A stretch of 64,000 nucleotides of DNA from Flavobacteriales bacterium (GCA_016702645.1 JADJDP010000053.1:46259-110258); one strand, 5' to 3'. Counted from the first letter of the stretch, positions 33,839-42,911 are shown. Program-made: numbers and translations. Notes: a model not told the origin generated them from the letters alone.

Positions 33839-34684
33839 TCAGTAATCACCCAACGTCTCTTCCAGCTGCGCTAGTGCCTTGGCGAGCTGTTCGTCGTTGG
33901 GGGCGATGCCGTGCCATGCATGACTGTTCATCATGAAATCGACACCCTGGCCCATTTCGGTGCGCATGAGGATCATCACCGGTTTTCCCTTCCCGGCGCG
34001 GGCTTTCGCTTCGGAAAGTGAGCCCAACAGGGTGGCCATATCGTTACCGTCCGTCTCCAGCACGTCCCAGCCAAAGGCGCTCCACTTCGCCTTCAGGTCT
34101 CCCAACGGCAGCACGTCCTCCACGTCCCCATCGATCTGGCGACCGTTCACATCAATGGTGCTTATCAGGTTGTCCACCCTCTTGCCGGCGGCGAACATCG
34201 CAGCTTCCCAGATCTGGCCCTCCTGCAATTCGCCATCTCCATGCAGTGTGTACACCAGACGGTCATCGCCATTGAGCTTCTTCGCCAAAGCAGCCCCGAT
34301 GGCCACGCTCAAGCCTTGGCCCAACGAGCCGCTGGCCATGCGCACACCCGGCAAGCCTTCATGCGTGGTGGGATGCCCTTGCAGCCGACCGTTGATCTTG
34401 CGGAACGTGGCCAGTTCGCTCACTGGGAAGTAGCCGCTTCGCGCCAGCACGCTGTACCAAACCGGGCTGATGTGACCATTGCTCAGGAAGAAGAGGTCCT
34501 GCCCCGAGCCGTCCATGCCCCAATTCGCTGGGTCGTGGCGAAGCACGTGGAAGTAGAGTGCGGTGAAGAAGTCGGCACAGCCGAGCGATCCGCCCGGGTG
34601 ACCGCTTTGCACCCCATGTACTTGTCTCACGATATCACGTCGCACCTGGCTGGCGATGCGTTGCAATTCCTCCGTGGTGCGCAT
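33839..34684 (-). CDS. Transketolase, N-terminal (TPP-binding) subunit
   Basis: A 281-aa protein with start at 34684 (MRTTEELQRIASQVRRDI). An ATG at 34717 would add 11 residues and lies closer to the promoter. Thiamine diphosphate features: 'HGVQSGHPGGSLGCADFFTALYF', 'FFLSNGHISPVWYSVLA', 'ASGSLGQGLSVAIGAALA' and the G-D-G-(x)n-N motif 'LHGDGELQEGQIWEAAMFA ... STIDVNGRQ'. It forms the enzyme with the C-terminal subunit encoded two genes downstream. Confidence 0.93.
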   Translation of the reverse strand: MRTTEELQRIASQVRRDIVRQVHGVQSGHPGGSLGCADFFTALYFHVLRHDPANWGMDGSGQDLFFLSNGHISPVWYSVLARSGYFPVSELATFRKINGRLQGHPTTHEGLPGVRMASGSLGQGLSVAIGAALAKKLNGDDRLVYTLHGDGELQEGQIWEAAMFAAGKRVDNLISTIDVNGRQIDGDVEDVLPLGDLKAKWSAFGWDVLETDGNDMATLLGSLSEAKARAGKGKPVMILMRTEMGQGVDFMMNSHAWHGIAPNDEQLAKALAQLEETLGDY

Positions 34685-34746
34685 GGTGGTGGCGACCGCA
34701 GTGGCCGGGGCGTGCATGTTGGCGTAGGCTTGGTCTTTGATGGCGG

Positions 34747-34754
34747 CGAAAGTA
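34747..34754 (-). promoter_or_regulatory. -7 promoter box of the transketolase operon
   Basis: Reads TACTTTCG followed by CCGCC on the minus strand, 13 bases identical to the SRP RNA promoter box and its flank. The start codons at 34717 and 34684 are about 30 and 63 bp downstream. Confidence 0.55.
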
Positions 34755-34931
34755 GCCGGGCACCGGAGCACGGTTCGGAGCGTGTGGAGAACTTTTGAAA
34801 AGTGGCGGTGGTCGGGGCATCGAATGGAGGTTCGATCTCGCTTCGATATTTCGATCGGCAGGCAACGTTTCCCCGGCGGTGCGTTGTCAATGCTCTGATC
34901 GGTACAGTTGGTTTTGGACCGGTTCGTCACT

Positions 34932-34963
34932 GAACGGGGGCCTTTGGTCCCCGTTCTTGTTTT
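34932..34963 (+). terminator. Orphan intrinsic-terminator-like hairpin upstream of ychF
   Basis: Stem GAACGGGG / CCCCGTTC extended by a G-T pair and two G-C pairs around a TTT loop, then TTGTTTT on the plus strand. The 322-bp divergent region 34718-35039 contains this hairpin, the ychF promoter, the transketolase promoter and no gene I can identify. No plus-strand gene precedes it, so it may end a small RNA or act in a leader. Confidence 0.5.
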
Positions 34964-35008
34964 CCGTCCGGTCCAAACCGTTGGCACATCGCAACCTTGC
35001 CCAGCCGC

Positions 35009-35016
35009 TACATTCG
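35009..35016 (+). promoter_or_regulatory. -7 promoter box of ychF
   Basis: Reads TACATTCG followed by CGGCCC, the local TAnnTTCG variant, 24 bp before the start codon. It lies downstream of the orphan hairpin, so the ychF message would not include it. Confidence 0.5.
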
Positions 35017-35039
35017 CGGCCCGAAAAAGGAAGGGCACC

Positions 35040-36137
35040 ATGGGATTGAAATGCGGTATCGTCGGCCTGCCCAATGTGGGCAAGAGCACCTTGTTCAACT
35101 GCCTGAGCAACACCAAGGCCCAGGCGGCCAACTTTCCTTTCTGTACCATCGAACCCAACGTGGGTACCATCACCGTGCCCGATGCGCGCCTGAACAAGCT
35201 CGCCGAACTGGTGCATCCGCAGCGGATCGTCCCCACCACGGTGGAGATCGTTGACATTGCCGGCTTGGTCAAAGGTGCCAGCAAGGGCGAAGGCTTGGGC
35301 AACCAGTTCTTGGGGAACATCCGCGAGTGCGATGCCATCCTGCATGTGCTTCGCTGCTTCGATGATCCGAACGTGGTGCATGTGGATGGCAGGGTGGATC
35401 CGGTGCGCGACAAGGAGGTCATCGATATCGAGTTGCAACTGAAGGACCTGGAAACGGTGGATGCTCGCCTGAAGAAAGTGGAGAAGCAGGCGCTGATCGG
35501 TGAGAAGGAGGCGAAGCGGCGTTATGATCTGCTATCGCGCATCCGCGAGCATCTCCTGAAGGGACAAAGCGCCCGTGCCGCGATCGCCCCGAACGATGAT
35601 CCCGCACTGCTGGCCGAGTTCCAGTTGCTCACTACCAAGCCCGTGATGTACGTGTGCAACGTGGATGAGAAGAGCGCGACCACGGGCAACGCCTATGTGG
35701 AAAAGGTGAAGGCCGCCGTGGCGCACGAGAACGCGGAGGTCATCTTCGTTACCGCGGCCATCGAAGCGGAGATCGCTTCACTGGAAACCGCGGAGGAGCG
35801 TGAGATGTTCCTTGCTGATATCGGCCTGAACGAGCCCGGCGTGAACAAACTGATCCATGCGGCCTATCATCTCTTGAAACTACAGACCTACTTCACAGCC
35901 GGTGTGCAGGAAGTACGTGCTTGGACCATCCATCAAGGAGATACGGGTCCCAAAGCTGCCGGGGTCATCCATAGCGATTTCGAGAAGGGATACATCCGTG
36001 CCGAGGTGATGGCCTACCAGGACTTCACCACCTTGGGTAGCGAGGCCGCGTGCCGCGCGGCCGGCAAGCTCCGAGTGGAAGGCAAGGAGTATTTGGTGAA
36101 GGACGGGGATGTGATGCACTTCCTCTTCAACGTATAG
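35040..36137 (+). CDS. ychF: Redox-regulated ATPase/GTPase YchF (Obg family)
   Basis: A 365-aa protein, the exact family length, starting at ATG 35040 (MGLKCGIVGLPNVGKST). The N-terminal G domain has the P-loop 'GLPNVGKST', switch II 'DIAGLVKGASKGEGLGNQFL' and the coiled-coil insertion. The C-terminal TGS domain is present ('LLKLQTYFTAGVQEVRAWTIHQGDTGPKAAGVIHSDFEKGYIRAEVM'). YchF/OLA1 prefers ATP, binds ribosomes and responds to redox state. No oddity in the sequence. Confidence 0.97.
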   Translation: MGLKCGIVGLPNVGKSTLFNCLSNTKAQAANFPFCTIEPNVGTITVPDARLNKLAELVHPQRIVPTTVEIVDIAGLVKGASKGEGLGNQFLGNIRECDAILHVLRCFDDPNVVHVDGRVDPVRDKEVIDIELQLKDLETVDARLKKVEKQALIGEKEAKRRYDLLSRIREHLLKGQSARAAIAPNDDPALLAEFQLLTTKPVMYVCNVDEKSATTGNAYVEKVKAAVAHENAEVIFVTAAIEAEIASLETAEEREMFLADIGLNEPGVNKLIHAAYHLLKLQTYFTAGVQEVRAWTIHQGDTGPKAAGVIHSDFEKGYIRAEVMAYQDFTTLGSEAACRAAGKLRVEGKEYLVKDGDVMHFLFNV

Positions 36138-36173
36138 GGAGATCCGTACCCTTTCACCGGCAAGGGCATCTTC

Positions 36174-36944
36174 ATGGGCATTGTCTGTGTGCTTTCGGCT
36201 TGTTCGGCCCATCGCGGAACGGAAATGCGCTGCCACTCGCGCTGCGCACCGTTCTTCCTTCGGTGGGTCTTGATCCAGTGAGGCCACCAGCACCTTCCAC
36301 CGCTTTTCCTCCACGGGTGGCGGAGTCGACCACCCCACAAGCCGACGCCTTCATACTTCAGCAGCTTGTACGCGTGAGAGCGGCATCGCGAAGGATGCGG
36401 ATGAACTTTTCACATGGGATGGCACGGACTACGGCCGGCCGGAGGTGAACAAGGACCTCAGTTGCGTGAGGCATTGAAAGTGAGCGCCTACTGGGTGCAT
36501 CGCGATATCGCGCGACACGCTGGTGGGGTTGCACTGAAGCACTGGCTCGATACCGTGGGCTACGGCAACGCCGATACTTCGGGCGGCTTCGATCGATGCT
36601 GGGTGCGGGGCAACCTGCGCATCACACCGCGCGAACAGGTCGGTCTCCTCGAACGGTTGCACCGTAACGAGCTGCCGTTCTCCCAGCGAAGCATGGACAT
36701 CGTGAAGGAGATCACCATGCAAGAGGATACGCTGGGCTACGAACTGCACGGAAAAACCGGTTGGGCCATGGATGACAATGGCAGCATCGGTTGGTTCGTG
36801 GGCTGGGTGGAAAAGGCGGACAGTACCGGCCCTTTCTTCTTTGCCAACCGCATCCAGACGCGCGACACGCTGTCCGAAACGTTCGGACCTGCTCGGCGTG
36901 CGATCGCGCTGGAGGTCTTGCGGAGGGTTGGCGTACTGCCGTGA
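36174..36944 (+). pseudogene. Class D (OXA-type) beta-lactamase-like gene, frame-damaged, active-site SxxK not readable
   Basis: The C-terminal two thirds are clearly class D: 'LREALKVSAYWVHRDIARHAGG', 'YGNADTSGGFDRCWVRGNLRITPREQVGLLERLHRNELPFSQRSMDIV', 'HGKTGW' (the K-T-G motif) and 'IGWFVGWVE'. Upstream the frame changes near 36460 and again near 36225, behind a short lipoprotein signal (ATG at 36174). Where the catalytic S-T-F-K should lie (about 36340-36365), no frame reads it; the nearest is P-S-Y-F-S-S-L. Total length fits a full gene, so this is either real decay or clustered consensus errors. As written it cannot encode an active enzyme. Confidence 0.7.
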
Positions 36945-36959
36945 GCAGAAAGACGAAGC

Positions 36960-37910
36960 TCAGTGCTTCCCCTGCGCAGCCAGGTACCGCTCCGCATCGA
37001 GGGCAGCCATGCACCCGCTACCGGCGCTCGTAACCGCCTGACGATAGATGCGGTCAGCAGCATCGCCGGCAACGAACACACCCGGGATCTTAGTGCTCGT
37101 GCGGTCCGGGTCGTGTTTCAGGTAGCCGGTCTCATCCATGTCCAGCCAGCCCTTGAAGATCTCGGTGGCGGGCGTGTGTCCAATTGCGAGGAATAGACCG
37201 GTGACGTCGAGCGTGCGTTCTTCTCCGGTCTTGTTGTTCACCACGATCACACCTTGTACGGTCTGGTCCCCAAGCACGTCCTTCACTTCGGTGTTGTAGA
37301 GCACTTCGATGTTCGGTGTGTTCTCCACGCGGTGCACCATGGCCTTGCTCGCGCGGAACTCATTGCGTCGCACGAGCATGTAAACCTTCGGGCAAAGCTT
37401 CGCCAAGTAGCTGGCCTCTTCGCATGCACTATCTCCGGCGCCCACCAGCACAACGTTCTGTCCTTTGTAGAAGAAGCCATCGCAAACGGCGCAGGCGGTA
37501 ACGCCGCCTCCGATGTCGCGCAACCTGATCTCGTTCGGTAACCCAAGCCATTTCGCGTTCGCACCGGTGCTGATGATGACCGTGTCGGCATGAACTTCCG
37601 TCTTCTCATCCACCCACACCTTGTGCACCGGGCCGGTGAAGTCCACTTTGGTCACCCAGCCGTGACGGATCTCGGTCTTGAAACGTTCGGCCTGCTTCTT
37701 CAAGTCCTCCATCATCTCCGGACCAGTGCGCCCCAAGGGATAGCCGGGATAGTTCTCCACTTCCGTGGTTTGTGTGAGTTGCCCACCGGGGAGCGGACCC
37801 TCATAAAGCAACGGCTTCAGATCGGCGCGTGCAGCGTAGATGGCTGCGGAGTAACCAGCAGGACCCGATCCGATGATCAGGCATTTCACGTGCTCGGGCG
37901 AAGTGCTCAT
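36960..37910 (-). CDS. trxB: Thioredoxin-disulfide reductase
   Basis: A 316-aa protein starting at 37910 (MSTSPEHVKCLIIGSGPAGYSAAIYAARA). FAD-binding 'GSGPAGYSAA', redox-active 'CAVCDG' (C-x-x-C), NADPH-binding 'VGAGDSACEEA' and C-terminal 'GVFVAGDAADRIYRQAVTSAGSGCMAALDAERYL'. It reduces thioredoxin with NADPH in the cytoplasm. Single gene with a perfect -7 box. Confidence 0.97.
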   Translation of the reverse strand: MSTSPEHVKCLIIGSGPAGYSAAIYAARADLKPLLYEGPLPGGQLTQTTEVENYPGYPLGRTGPEMMEDLKKQAERFKTEIRHGWVTKVDFTGPVHKVWVDEKTEVHADTVIISTGANAKWLGLPNEIRLRDIGGGVTACAVCDGFFYKGQNVVLVGAGDSACEEASYLAKLCPKVYMLVRRNEFRASKAMVHRVENTPNIEVLYNTEVKDVLGDQTVQGVIVVNNKTGEERTLDVTGLFLAIGHTPATEIFKGWLDMDETGYLKHDPDRTSTKIPGVFVAGDAADRIYRQAVTSAGSGCMAALDAERYLAAQGKH

Positions 37911-37931
37911 GGAGAGTTCAGAAGAGGGGCG

Positions 37932-37939
37932 CAAATGTA
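37932..37939 (-). promoter_or_regulatory. -7 promoter box of trxB
   Basis: Reads TACATTTG followed by CGCCCC on the minus strand, a perfect TAnnTTTG match, 21 bp before the start codon. Confidence 0.6.
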
Positions 37940-37982
37940 ACCGGGGTGGTCGCGCTGATCGCGATCGGCTGACACGACGTGA

Positions 37983-38957
37983 TCAGGGCTGGCAGATCAC
38001 GGTGTCCAAGCGGCTTCCGTAGCCTACCCAAGCACCAAGGCCACCGTTGATGTTGCTGACAACATTGGCCGGGTTGCTGAAAAGGTCTCCTTGTGAAGTG
38101 ACGTTGGTACTGAACGAATCATAGAAGCGGAATTCGCGTAGCCCGATGCTGGCCAGTTTCACCACCACGGTATCACCCACCTTGAAGTAGCCCGACTCCT
38201 CGTTGTTGTCGTCGTCCGCTTCACTGAAAGCCACGGAACCGCGATTGTAGGCGAAGTCGAAGGTGAGCCCGTTGACATACCGGTCTTCGAAGGCCGAAAA
38301 GAGCGGGGCGACGAAACTGCCGTCCTTGGTATTGCCATCTGCATCGCTGTTGATGCGCTTCGCCAACCACCGATAGGCGTTACCCGCAGTATCCGGGTCG
38401 CTCAACGTACCCCACAGAAATCCGAGCGTGTCATCGTTCGGGCGTTGTTCCGCAAGCCTGAACCACAACGAATCCAGCGTAACACCGAAAGGAACTTTCG
38501 TTTCGCTAGTCACGGTCGTGCCATCAGCTTGTACTTCCAAGCGGTAGGTGCGGCCTTCCACGCCCAGGAACGCTCCGCTCAGGTCCGTCCATGCGCATAT
38601 GTTTATCTGCCGCAGGAGGTCGATGCTGATGCCAGTGGCTTCCGATGCGGCGATAAGTTGCTCCTCGGTCAGTTGCTCGCTGCAAACCTTGTCCAGCGTA
38701 TCCGTGGTGAAGCCATCGCTCACGATCACGACCCCATCGGTGATGTAAAGGCTCGCCAATCCGGCGATGCTCGTGGGTTCGAAGTAGCTCTGCGTGCGCG
38801 AAAGCAGAACAACGGGGGGCTGGCCCGTTTCGATGGTGCCTTCCACCACCACCTTGCTCGCGGTTTCGGGCAGGTCCACGGTTATCTCCTTCTCGCAGGC
38901 GGTGAGAAGGAACGGAAGGAGGAGAAGCGCGCCTCGGCAGGCACTGCGCGACAACAT
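37983..38957 (-). CDS. DUF4249-family lipoprotein, partner of the TonB receptor
   Basis: A 324-aa protein starting at 38957, 5 bp after the receptor stop. It has a lipoprotein signal peptide ('ALLLLPFLLTACEKEITVDLP', cysteine at about 21) and the DUF4249 opening 'CEKEITVDLPETASKVVVEGTIETGQPPVVLLSRTQSYF'. Such proteins are always encoded next to a TonB-dependent receptor with a carboxypeptidase-like N-domain. A role as surface-exposed substrate-binding partner is plausible but not established. Confidence 0.88.
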   Translation of the reverse strand: MLSRSACRGALLLLPFLLTACEKEITVDLPETASKVVVEGTIETGQPPVVLLSRTQSYFEPTSIAGLASLYITDGVVIVSDGFTTDTLDKVCSEQLTEEQLIAASEATGISIDLLRQINICAWTDLSGAFLGVEGRTYRLEVQADGTTVTSETKVPFGVTLDSLWFRLAEQRPNDDTLGFLWGTLSDPDTAGNAYRWLAKRINSDADGNTKDGSFVAPLFSAFEDRYVNGLTFDFAYNRGSVAFSEADDDNNEESGYFKVGDTVVVKLASIGLREFRFYDSFSTNVTSQGDLFSNPANVVSNINGGLGAWVGYGSRLDTVICQP

Positions 38958-38962
38958 GGGTG

Positions 38963-41376
38963 TCAGAATTTGAAGTTCCATGTAACCGAGGGTAGAACGG
39001 AGAAGAGTGAGACTTGCTTGGCCACCACTTGGAATGAGCCATTGCTCGGTACACCTTCGGAACCGAAGTAGATGAAGTAGGGATTGCGCCGGTTGTAGGC
39101 ATTGTATACCCCGAAGGTCCAGCTGCTGCGCCATTTGCGCAGCACTTGCGTTTCCACACCGGTGGTGGGGTCCTTCACAGTTTTGTACTCCTTGTTGGTG
39201 AGCGTTGCGCTCAGGTCCAACCGGTGGTAGGGTGCCATGCGGTACCCGTTCCGATCCGTGAATTCGCTCACGAGCAGGCCTTCGATGAAATAGCGGTTCA
39301 CCGGCAGCGTGACGGCTTGGCCCGTGGCGTAAACGAAGGTGGCCCCGAAGCTCCACCGTTTGTTATGGTCATAGCCCAGCACCAGGCTCAGGTCGTTGCG
39401 GCGGTCCCAACGACTGGGGAACTCACGGCCTTCGTTGATATCGGCGAACTGGCGCATGGTCTTGCTCCAGGTGTAGCCGAGCCAGCCTGTGAATTTGCCT
39501 GTCCGTTTCTTGATGAACAGCTCGGCGCCGTAGCTGTAGCCATCACCGAAAACGAGTTGCGCATCGTAGTTGGTGTTGCCGTTGCTCTGCGGTGAAGCCC
39601 CTTCGGCGTATTCGATCAGGTTGTCGAAGTCCTTGTAGTACACCTCCACCGAAGCCTCGAACACGTCCTCGAACAGGTCGCGGAAATAGCCGGCTGAATA
39701 CTGCGTTCCGATCTGCGGCTTCACACGTTCGCTGCTCGGTATCCACACATCGGTGGGCAGGGCGATGCTGCTGAAGCTCGCGAGGTGCACGTATTGTTGG
39801 CCGCGGTTGAAGGAGGCCTTCACGCTGCTGTTCGGCCCAAGGGTGTATCGGGCGCTGATGCGTGGTTCCAAGGCGGTGTATGCGCTGATCGGCTTGCCCG
39901 GTCCGAACTCTTCGGTACCGATGGATCGTCCGCGCTCGTCCAACTCGTATTGCGTGTAAGGCCCAACATGGTCGAAACGAGTAAGCCGCAATCCGAGGTT
40001 CACGCGGAGCAGGTCGGTCACATCGTAGTCGTCCAGGATGTAAAGGGCGCTCTCGTGGGCATGCAGTTTCGGTGGTGTATCAATGTCGAACTCAGTATCG
40101 CCACTGCTCACGTCCACCGTGCTGGTGGTGTAGATATGGTAGATGTACTGTGCTCCGTATTTCAGGTGATGGCGTGCGGTGGGGTAGTGGGACATGTCCA
40201 GCTTCAACCCATAGTCCTTGATCCCGCTGAAGAGCTTGAATGCGAACTGGTCCTGGGTGGCATCGAAGGCGAAAGAGTAATCGCTGAAGGTGGCCGTGGT
40301 GTTCAGGAAAAGCTTGGGGCCGAAGACGTGGTTCCAACGCGCGCTCACCGTTGTGTTGCCCCATGGAATGCGGAATGCGGGGTCTCCTTCGTTCGCACCG
40401 CTGAAGGTGAACACGTCGCGACCGAAGTACCCGCTGAGGAAGAAGCGGTCCTTGTCACTGAGGCGGTAGTTCGCCTTGGCGTTGATGTCGTAGAAGTAAT
40501 ATCCGGTACCGGCGAACGAGCTGGTGTCGTTGATGAAGGGTTTCGTAAGCACATCGATGTAGGTGCGGCGGCCGCTGACGATGAAGGATCCGCGGTCCTT
40601 CACGATGGGGCCTTCGAGCGTGAGGCGTGAACTGATGAGGCCAATGCCGCCCTGACCGTGAAAGCCCTTGTCGTTCCCTTCTTTCATATTGATGTCCAGA
40701 ACCGAGGAGATGCGGCCACCATAGTTCGCGGGCATTCCACCCTTTATCAGCTCGATGTTCTTCACCGCATCGGCATTGAACACACTGAAGAACCCGAAAA
40801 GATGGCTCGCGTTGTACACCGTCGCGTTGTCCAGCAGGATCAGGTTCTGGTCCGGTCCACCGCCACGCACATAGAAACCACTATTGCCCTCTCCATTGCT
40901 CTTCACACCGGGCAGGAATTGGATCGTCTTAGGATGTCCACCTCACCCAATAGCGCGGGAAGCGTGTTCAGTCGCTGAACGTCCAGGTCCACCGTACCCA
41001 TCTGCGTGTCCTCCGTGTTGCTCTTGCTTCGCTCGCCCACCGCTTCGAACTCCTTCATGGCGATCGCCTTGGGTTTGGCATCGATGTTCAACTTCAGGTC
41101 TTCCTTCAACTCGATCACGGTGCTGAACTCATCGAAGCCCAGGTAGTTCATGACCACCGTGTGGGTGCCGGGCTCCACGTTGAGCACGTAATAGCCGTAA
41201 GCGTTGGCAACGGCACCGCGTTTTGCCTCCTTCAGGTAAACGTTCGCGGCTATGAGTGCTTCGCCGCTGGAGGCATCCTTCACATAACCACTGATGGTGA
41301 CCGTGCCTTGGGCCCTCGCCTCGGTCGTTACCGTCGCCACCATCAAGAGCACAATGGCTCCCAGTATTCCTCTCAT
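38963..41376 (-). CDS. TonB-dependent receptor with carboxypeptidase-regulatory-like N-domain (one-base frameshift near 40930)
   Basis: A signal peptide at 41376 (MRGILGAIVLLMVATVTTEARA) leads to 'GTVTISGYVKDASSGEALIAANVYLKEAKRGAVANAYGYY', the CarbopepD_reg domain. The plug follows, and the frame breaks in 'GEVDIL'. Adding one A near 40930 continues 'KTIQFLPGVKSNGEGNSGFYVRGGGPDQNLILLDNA' through the 22-strand barrel to 'VTWNFKF'. The 2414-nt span plus one base is 805 codons. It imports an unknown ligand across the outer membrane using TonB energy. Confidence 0.92.
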
Positions 41377-41394
41377 GTTCGTTCGCTCGGCGGG

Positions 41395-41422
41395 CAAAAG
41401 TACCTGCGCACAACGTGGACAA
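41395..41422 (-). promoter_or_regulatory. TonB receptor promoter (TTG-N17-TACTTTTG)
   Basis: Minus-strand TACTTTTG at 41395-41402, a perfect -7 box followed by CCCGCC, with TTG at 41420-41422 at a 17-bp spacing. The start codon is 19 bp downstream. Confidence 0.6.
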
Positions 41423-41573
41423 CGCTCCGTTCGTGTGATGGTTCGCCCACTTGTCATCTCCGTCCTGCGATGGGGTTCTACGCCTGCATGGCCTTCGTAA
41501 CCACCTGAAATACCTGCCTTCAGGTGTTCTCCGGAAGCGACCGATGCTTCACCTTTGGCAGTGAGAGAGGAGC

Positions 41574-42224
41574 ATGTCGGACAAAGGACCTACCCGTGTT
41601 CTGCTGGTCGATGACCAGAGCATCGTTCTGGATGGGCTGGCCGCATTGCTCCGGGACAACCCCGATTTCGTGGTGGTGGGTGTCGCGCACAGTGGCGAGG
41701 AAGCCATCCTTGCTACAATGAAGCACCTACCGGATGTGGTAGTGATGGACATCAGCATGCCGCCGGGCATGGACGGTATCGAGGCCACGGCACGGATCAA
41801 GGAAGCCATGCCGGGTACACGCGTGCTCGTGTTGACCATGTACCACCAACGCGAGATGGTGAACGAGGTGCTGGAGGCGGGGGCCAGTGGTTACTTGCTC
41901 AAGAACACCGGCAGGGAACAATTCTGCGAAGCCCTGCGCTTGGTTGCTGGCGGTTTGCGCTACCTGGCACCGGAGGTGCAGGACATCTTGGATACTCCCC
42001 CCGTGCGCGACGGAAAAAGACCCGAGAACCAAGTGCTTAGTGAGCGCGAGAAGGGGATCATCAAAATGATCGTTCAAGAACGCTCCACACAAGAGATAGC
42101 CGACGAGTTGGGGTTGAGCATCTTGACCGTGGAAACCCACCGTCGCAACATCATGCACAAGCTGGATGTGCGCAACATGGCGGGCCTGGTGAGATATGCC
42201 ATGGAACGCGGCTGGGGCGGGTGA
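41574..42224 (+). CDS. NarL/LuxR-family two-component response regulator
   Basis: A 216-aa protein. The receiver domain (residues 8-125) contains 'VLLVDDQSIVLDGL', phospho-acceptor Asp in 'DVVVMDISMP', Thr in 'VLVLTMYHQ' and Lys in 'GYLLKN'. The C-terminal GerE-type helix-turn-helix contains 'LSEREKGIIKMIVQERSTQEIADELGLSILTVETHRRNIMHKLDVRN'. No histidine kinase is adjacent, so it is an orphan regulator here. A GGAG lies only 2 nt before the ATG, too close to be a good ribosome-binding site. Confidence 0.95.
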   Translation: MSDKGPTRVLLVDDQSIVLDGLAALLRDNPDFVVVGVAHSGEEAILATMKHLPDVVVMDISMPPGMDGIEATARIKEAMPGTRVLVLTMYHQREMVNEVLEAGASGYLLKNTGREQFCEALRLVAGGLRYLAPEVQDILDTPPVRDGKRPENQVLSEREKGIIKMIVQERSTQEIADELGLSILTVETHRRNIMHKLDVRNMAGLVRYAMERGWGG

Positions 42225-42291
42225 CCACGGAGGCGAACAGTCACCAACGGTATATCAGGCAGGAACAACTATACCCGATCGAACACTTTGC

Positions 42292-42299
42292 TACTTTAG
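42292..42299 (+). promoter_or_regulatory. Candidate -7 box upstream of tRNA-Pro
   Basis: Reads TACTTTAG followed by CGCCC, the same box and flank as upstream of the E1 dehydrogenase gene. It lies about 87 bp before the tRNA, leaving a leader that would need processing. Confidence 0.35.
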
Positions 42300-42385
42300 C
42301 GCCCTCTTTTCGGGTAACCGTAGCCCGGGAGCGCAGGCCGCCAAATGCGGAATGTTGGTTCTTCAAATGCGGGAAAGGAATTTTT

Positions 42386-42459
42386 CGGGGTGTAGCGCAG
42401 CCCGGTAGCGCACTTGCATGGGGTGCAAGTGGTCGCTGGTTCGAATCCAGTCACCCCGA
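42386..42459 (+). tRNA. tRNA-Pro (anticodon GGG)
   Basis: A 74-nt cloverleaf. The acceptor stem CGGGGTG pairs with CACCCCG, discriminator A. The D arm has the 'GTAGCGCAGCCCGGTAGCGC' form, the anticodon stem CTTGC/GCAAG holds loop ATGGGGT with anticodon GGG at 42420-42422, and the T loop is GGTTCGAATCC-type. The 3' CCA is not encoded. A strong terminator follows 7 bp later. Confidence 0.97.
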
Positions 42460-42465
42460 CTGAAG

Positions 42466-42496
42466 AAGAGCCGCACCCGAAGGTGCGGCTCTTTCT
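42466..42496 (+). terminator. Intrinsic terminator of tRNA-Pro
   Basis: A long stem AAGAGCCGCACC / GGTGCGGCTCTT with a 4-nt loop, then TTCTGTT, immediately downstream of the tRNA. Confidence 0.85.
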
Positions 42497-42503
42497 GTTC
42501 CCC

Positions 42504-42911
42504 ATGGCTTGGTTTTACATCCTCTACTCCCCGGATCTGGATCGTTACTACGTTGGGCATACGAATGAGGGCCTGGACGAGCGGCTGAGGAAACACCTGA
42601 GCGACCACCGCGGTTGGACCGCGCGATCCAAGGACTGGCGGGTGGTATACAGCGAAGCTCATGACGATAGGTCCTCAGCGTACCGCCGCGAGTGGGGGAG
42701 GAAAAGCCCCGGCGCCGCCCCCCCGCCCGGGGCCCGCCGGGCGGGGGCGGCCGCCGCCCCCCAGAAGACCCCGGGGGCCCCCCCCGGCCCCCCCCCCCCC
42801 CCGCCCGGCGGAAGGAACGGGCCCCCCGCGCCGCCCGCGCTGGAGGTGAAGGGTTGGAAAAGTCGCGGTCGGATGCCGTCGCCCAGTCTGAGCGAAATGG
42901 TCTCGCGCTGA
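42504..42911 (+). pseudogene. GIY-YIG (UvrC-like) nuclease-domain protein interrupted by a G/C artefact
   Basis: Residues 1-64 are a GIY-YIG domain: 'MAWFYILYSPDLDRYYVGHTNEGLDERLRKHLSDH', with the Y-I-L / Y-V-G pair and later 'WRVVYSEAHDDRSSAYRRE'. From about 42697 the frame enters a 140-bp G/C-rich stretch. After it, 'EVKGWKSRGR' matches the usual end of these proteins ('RE-x-E-x-K-x-W-K-S-R'). Short stand-alone GIY-YIG proteins are common beside tRNA genes in Bacteroidota; their role is unclear. The interruption probably replaces only a few real bases. Confidence 0.75.
42695..42838. other. Low-complexity G/C tract inside the GIY-YIG gene (likely assembly artefact)
   Basis: Runs of up to about 14 C and up to 5 G with almost no A or T, bounded sharply by ordinary sequence. 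Deleting it would bring the two conserved halves of the GIY-YIG protein together. Similar in character to the tract at 14610-14792. Confidence 0.7.

Noticed and set aside
42225..42385. A second tRNA or structured RNA before tRNA-Pro, suggested by short G/C hairpins.
   Set aside because: No T-loop, anticodon stem or acceptor pairing could be assembled.
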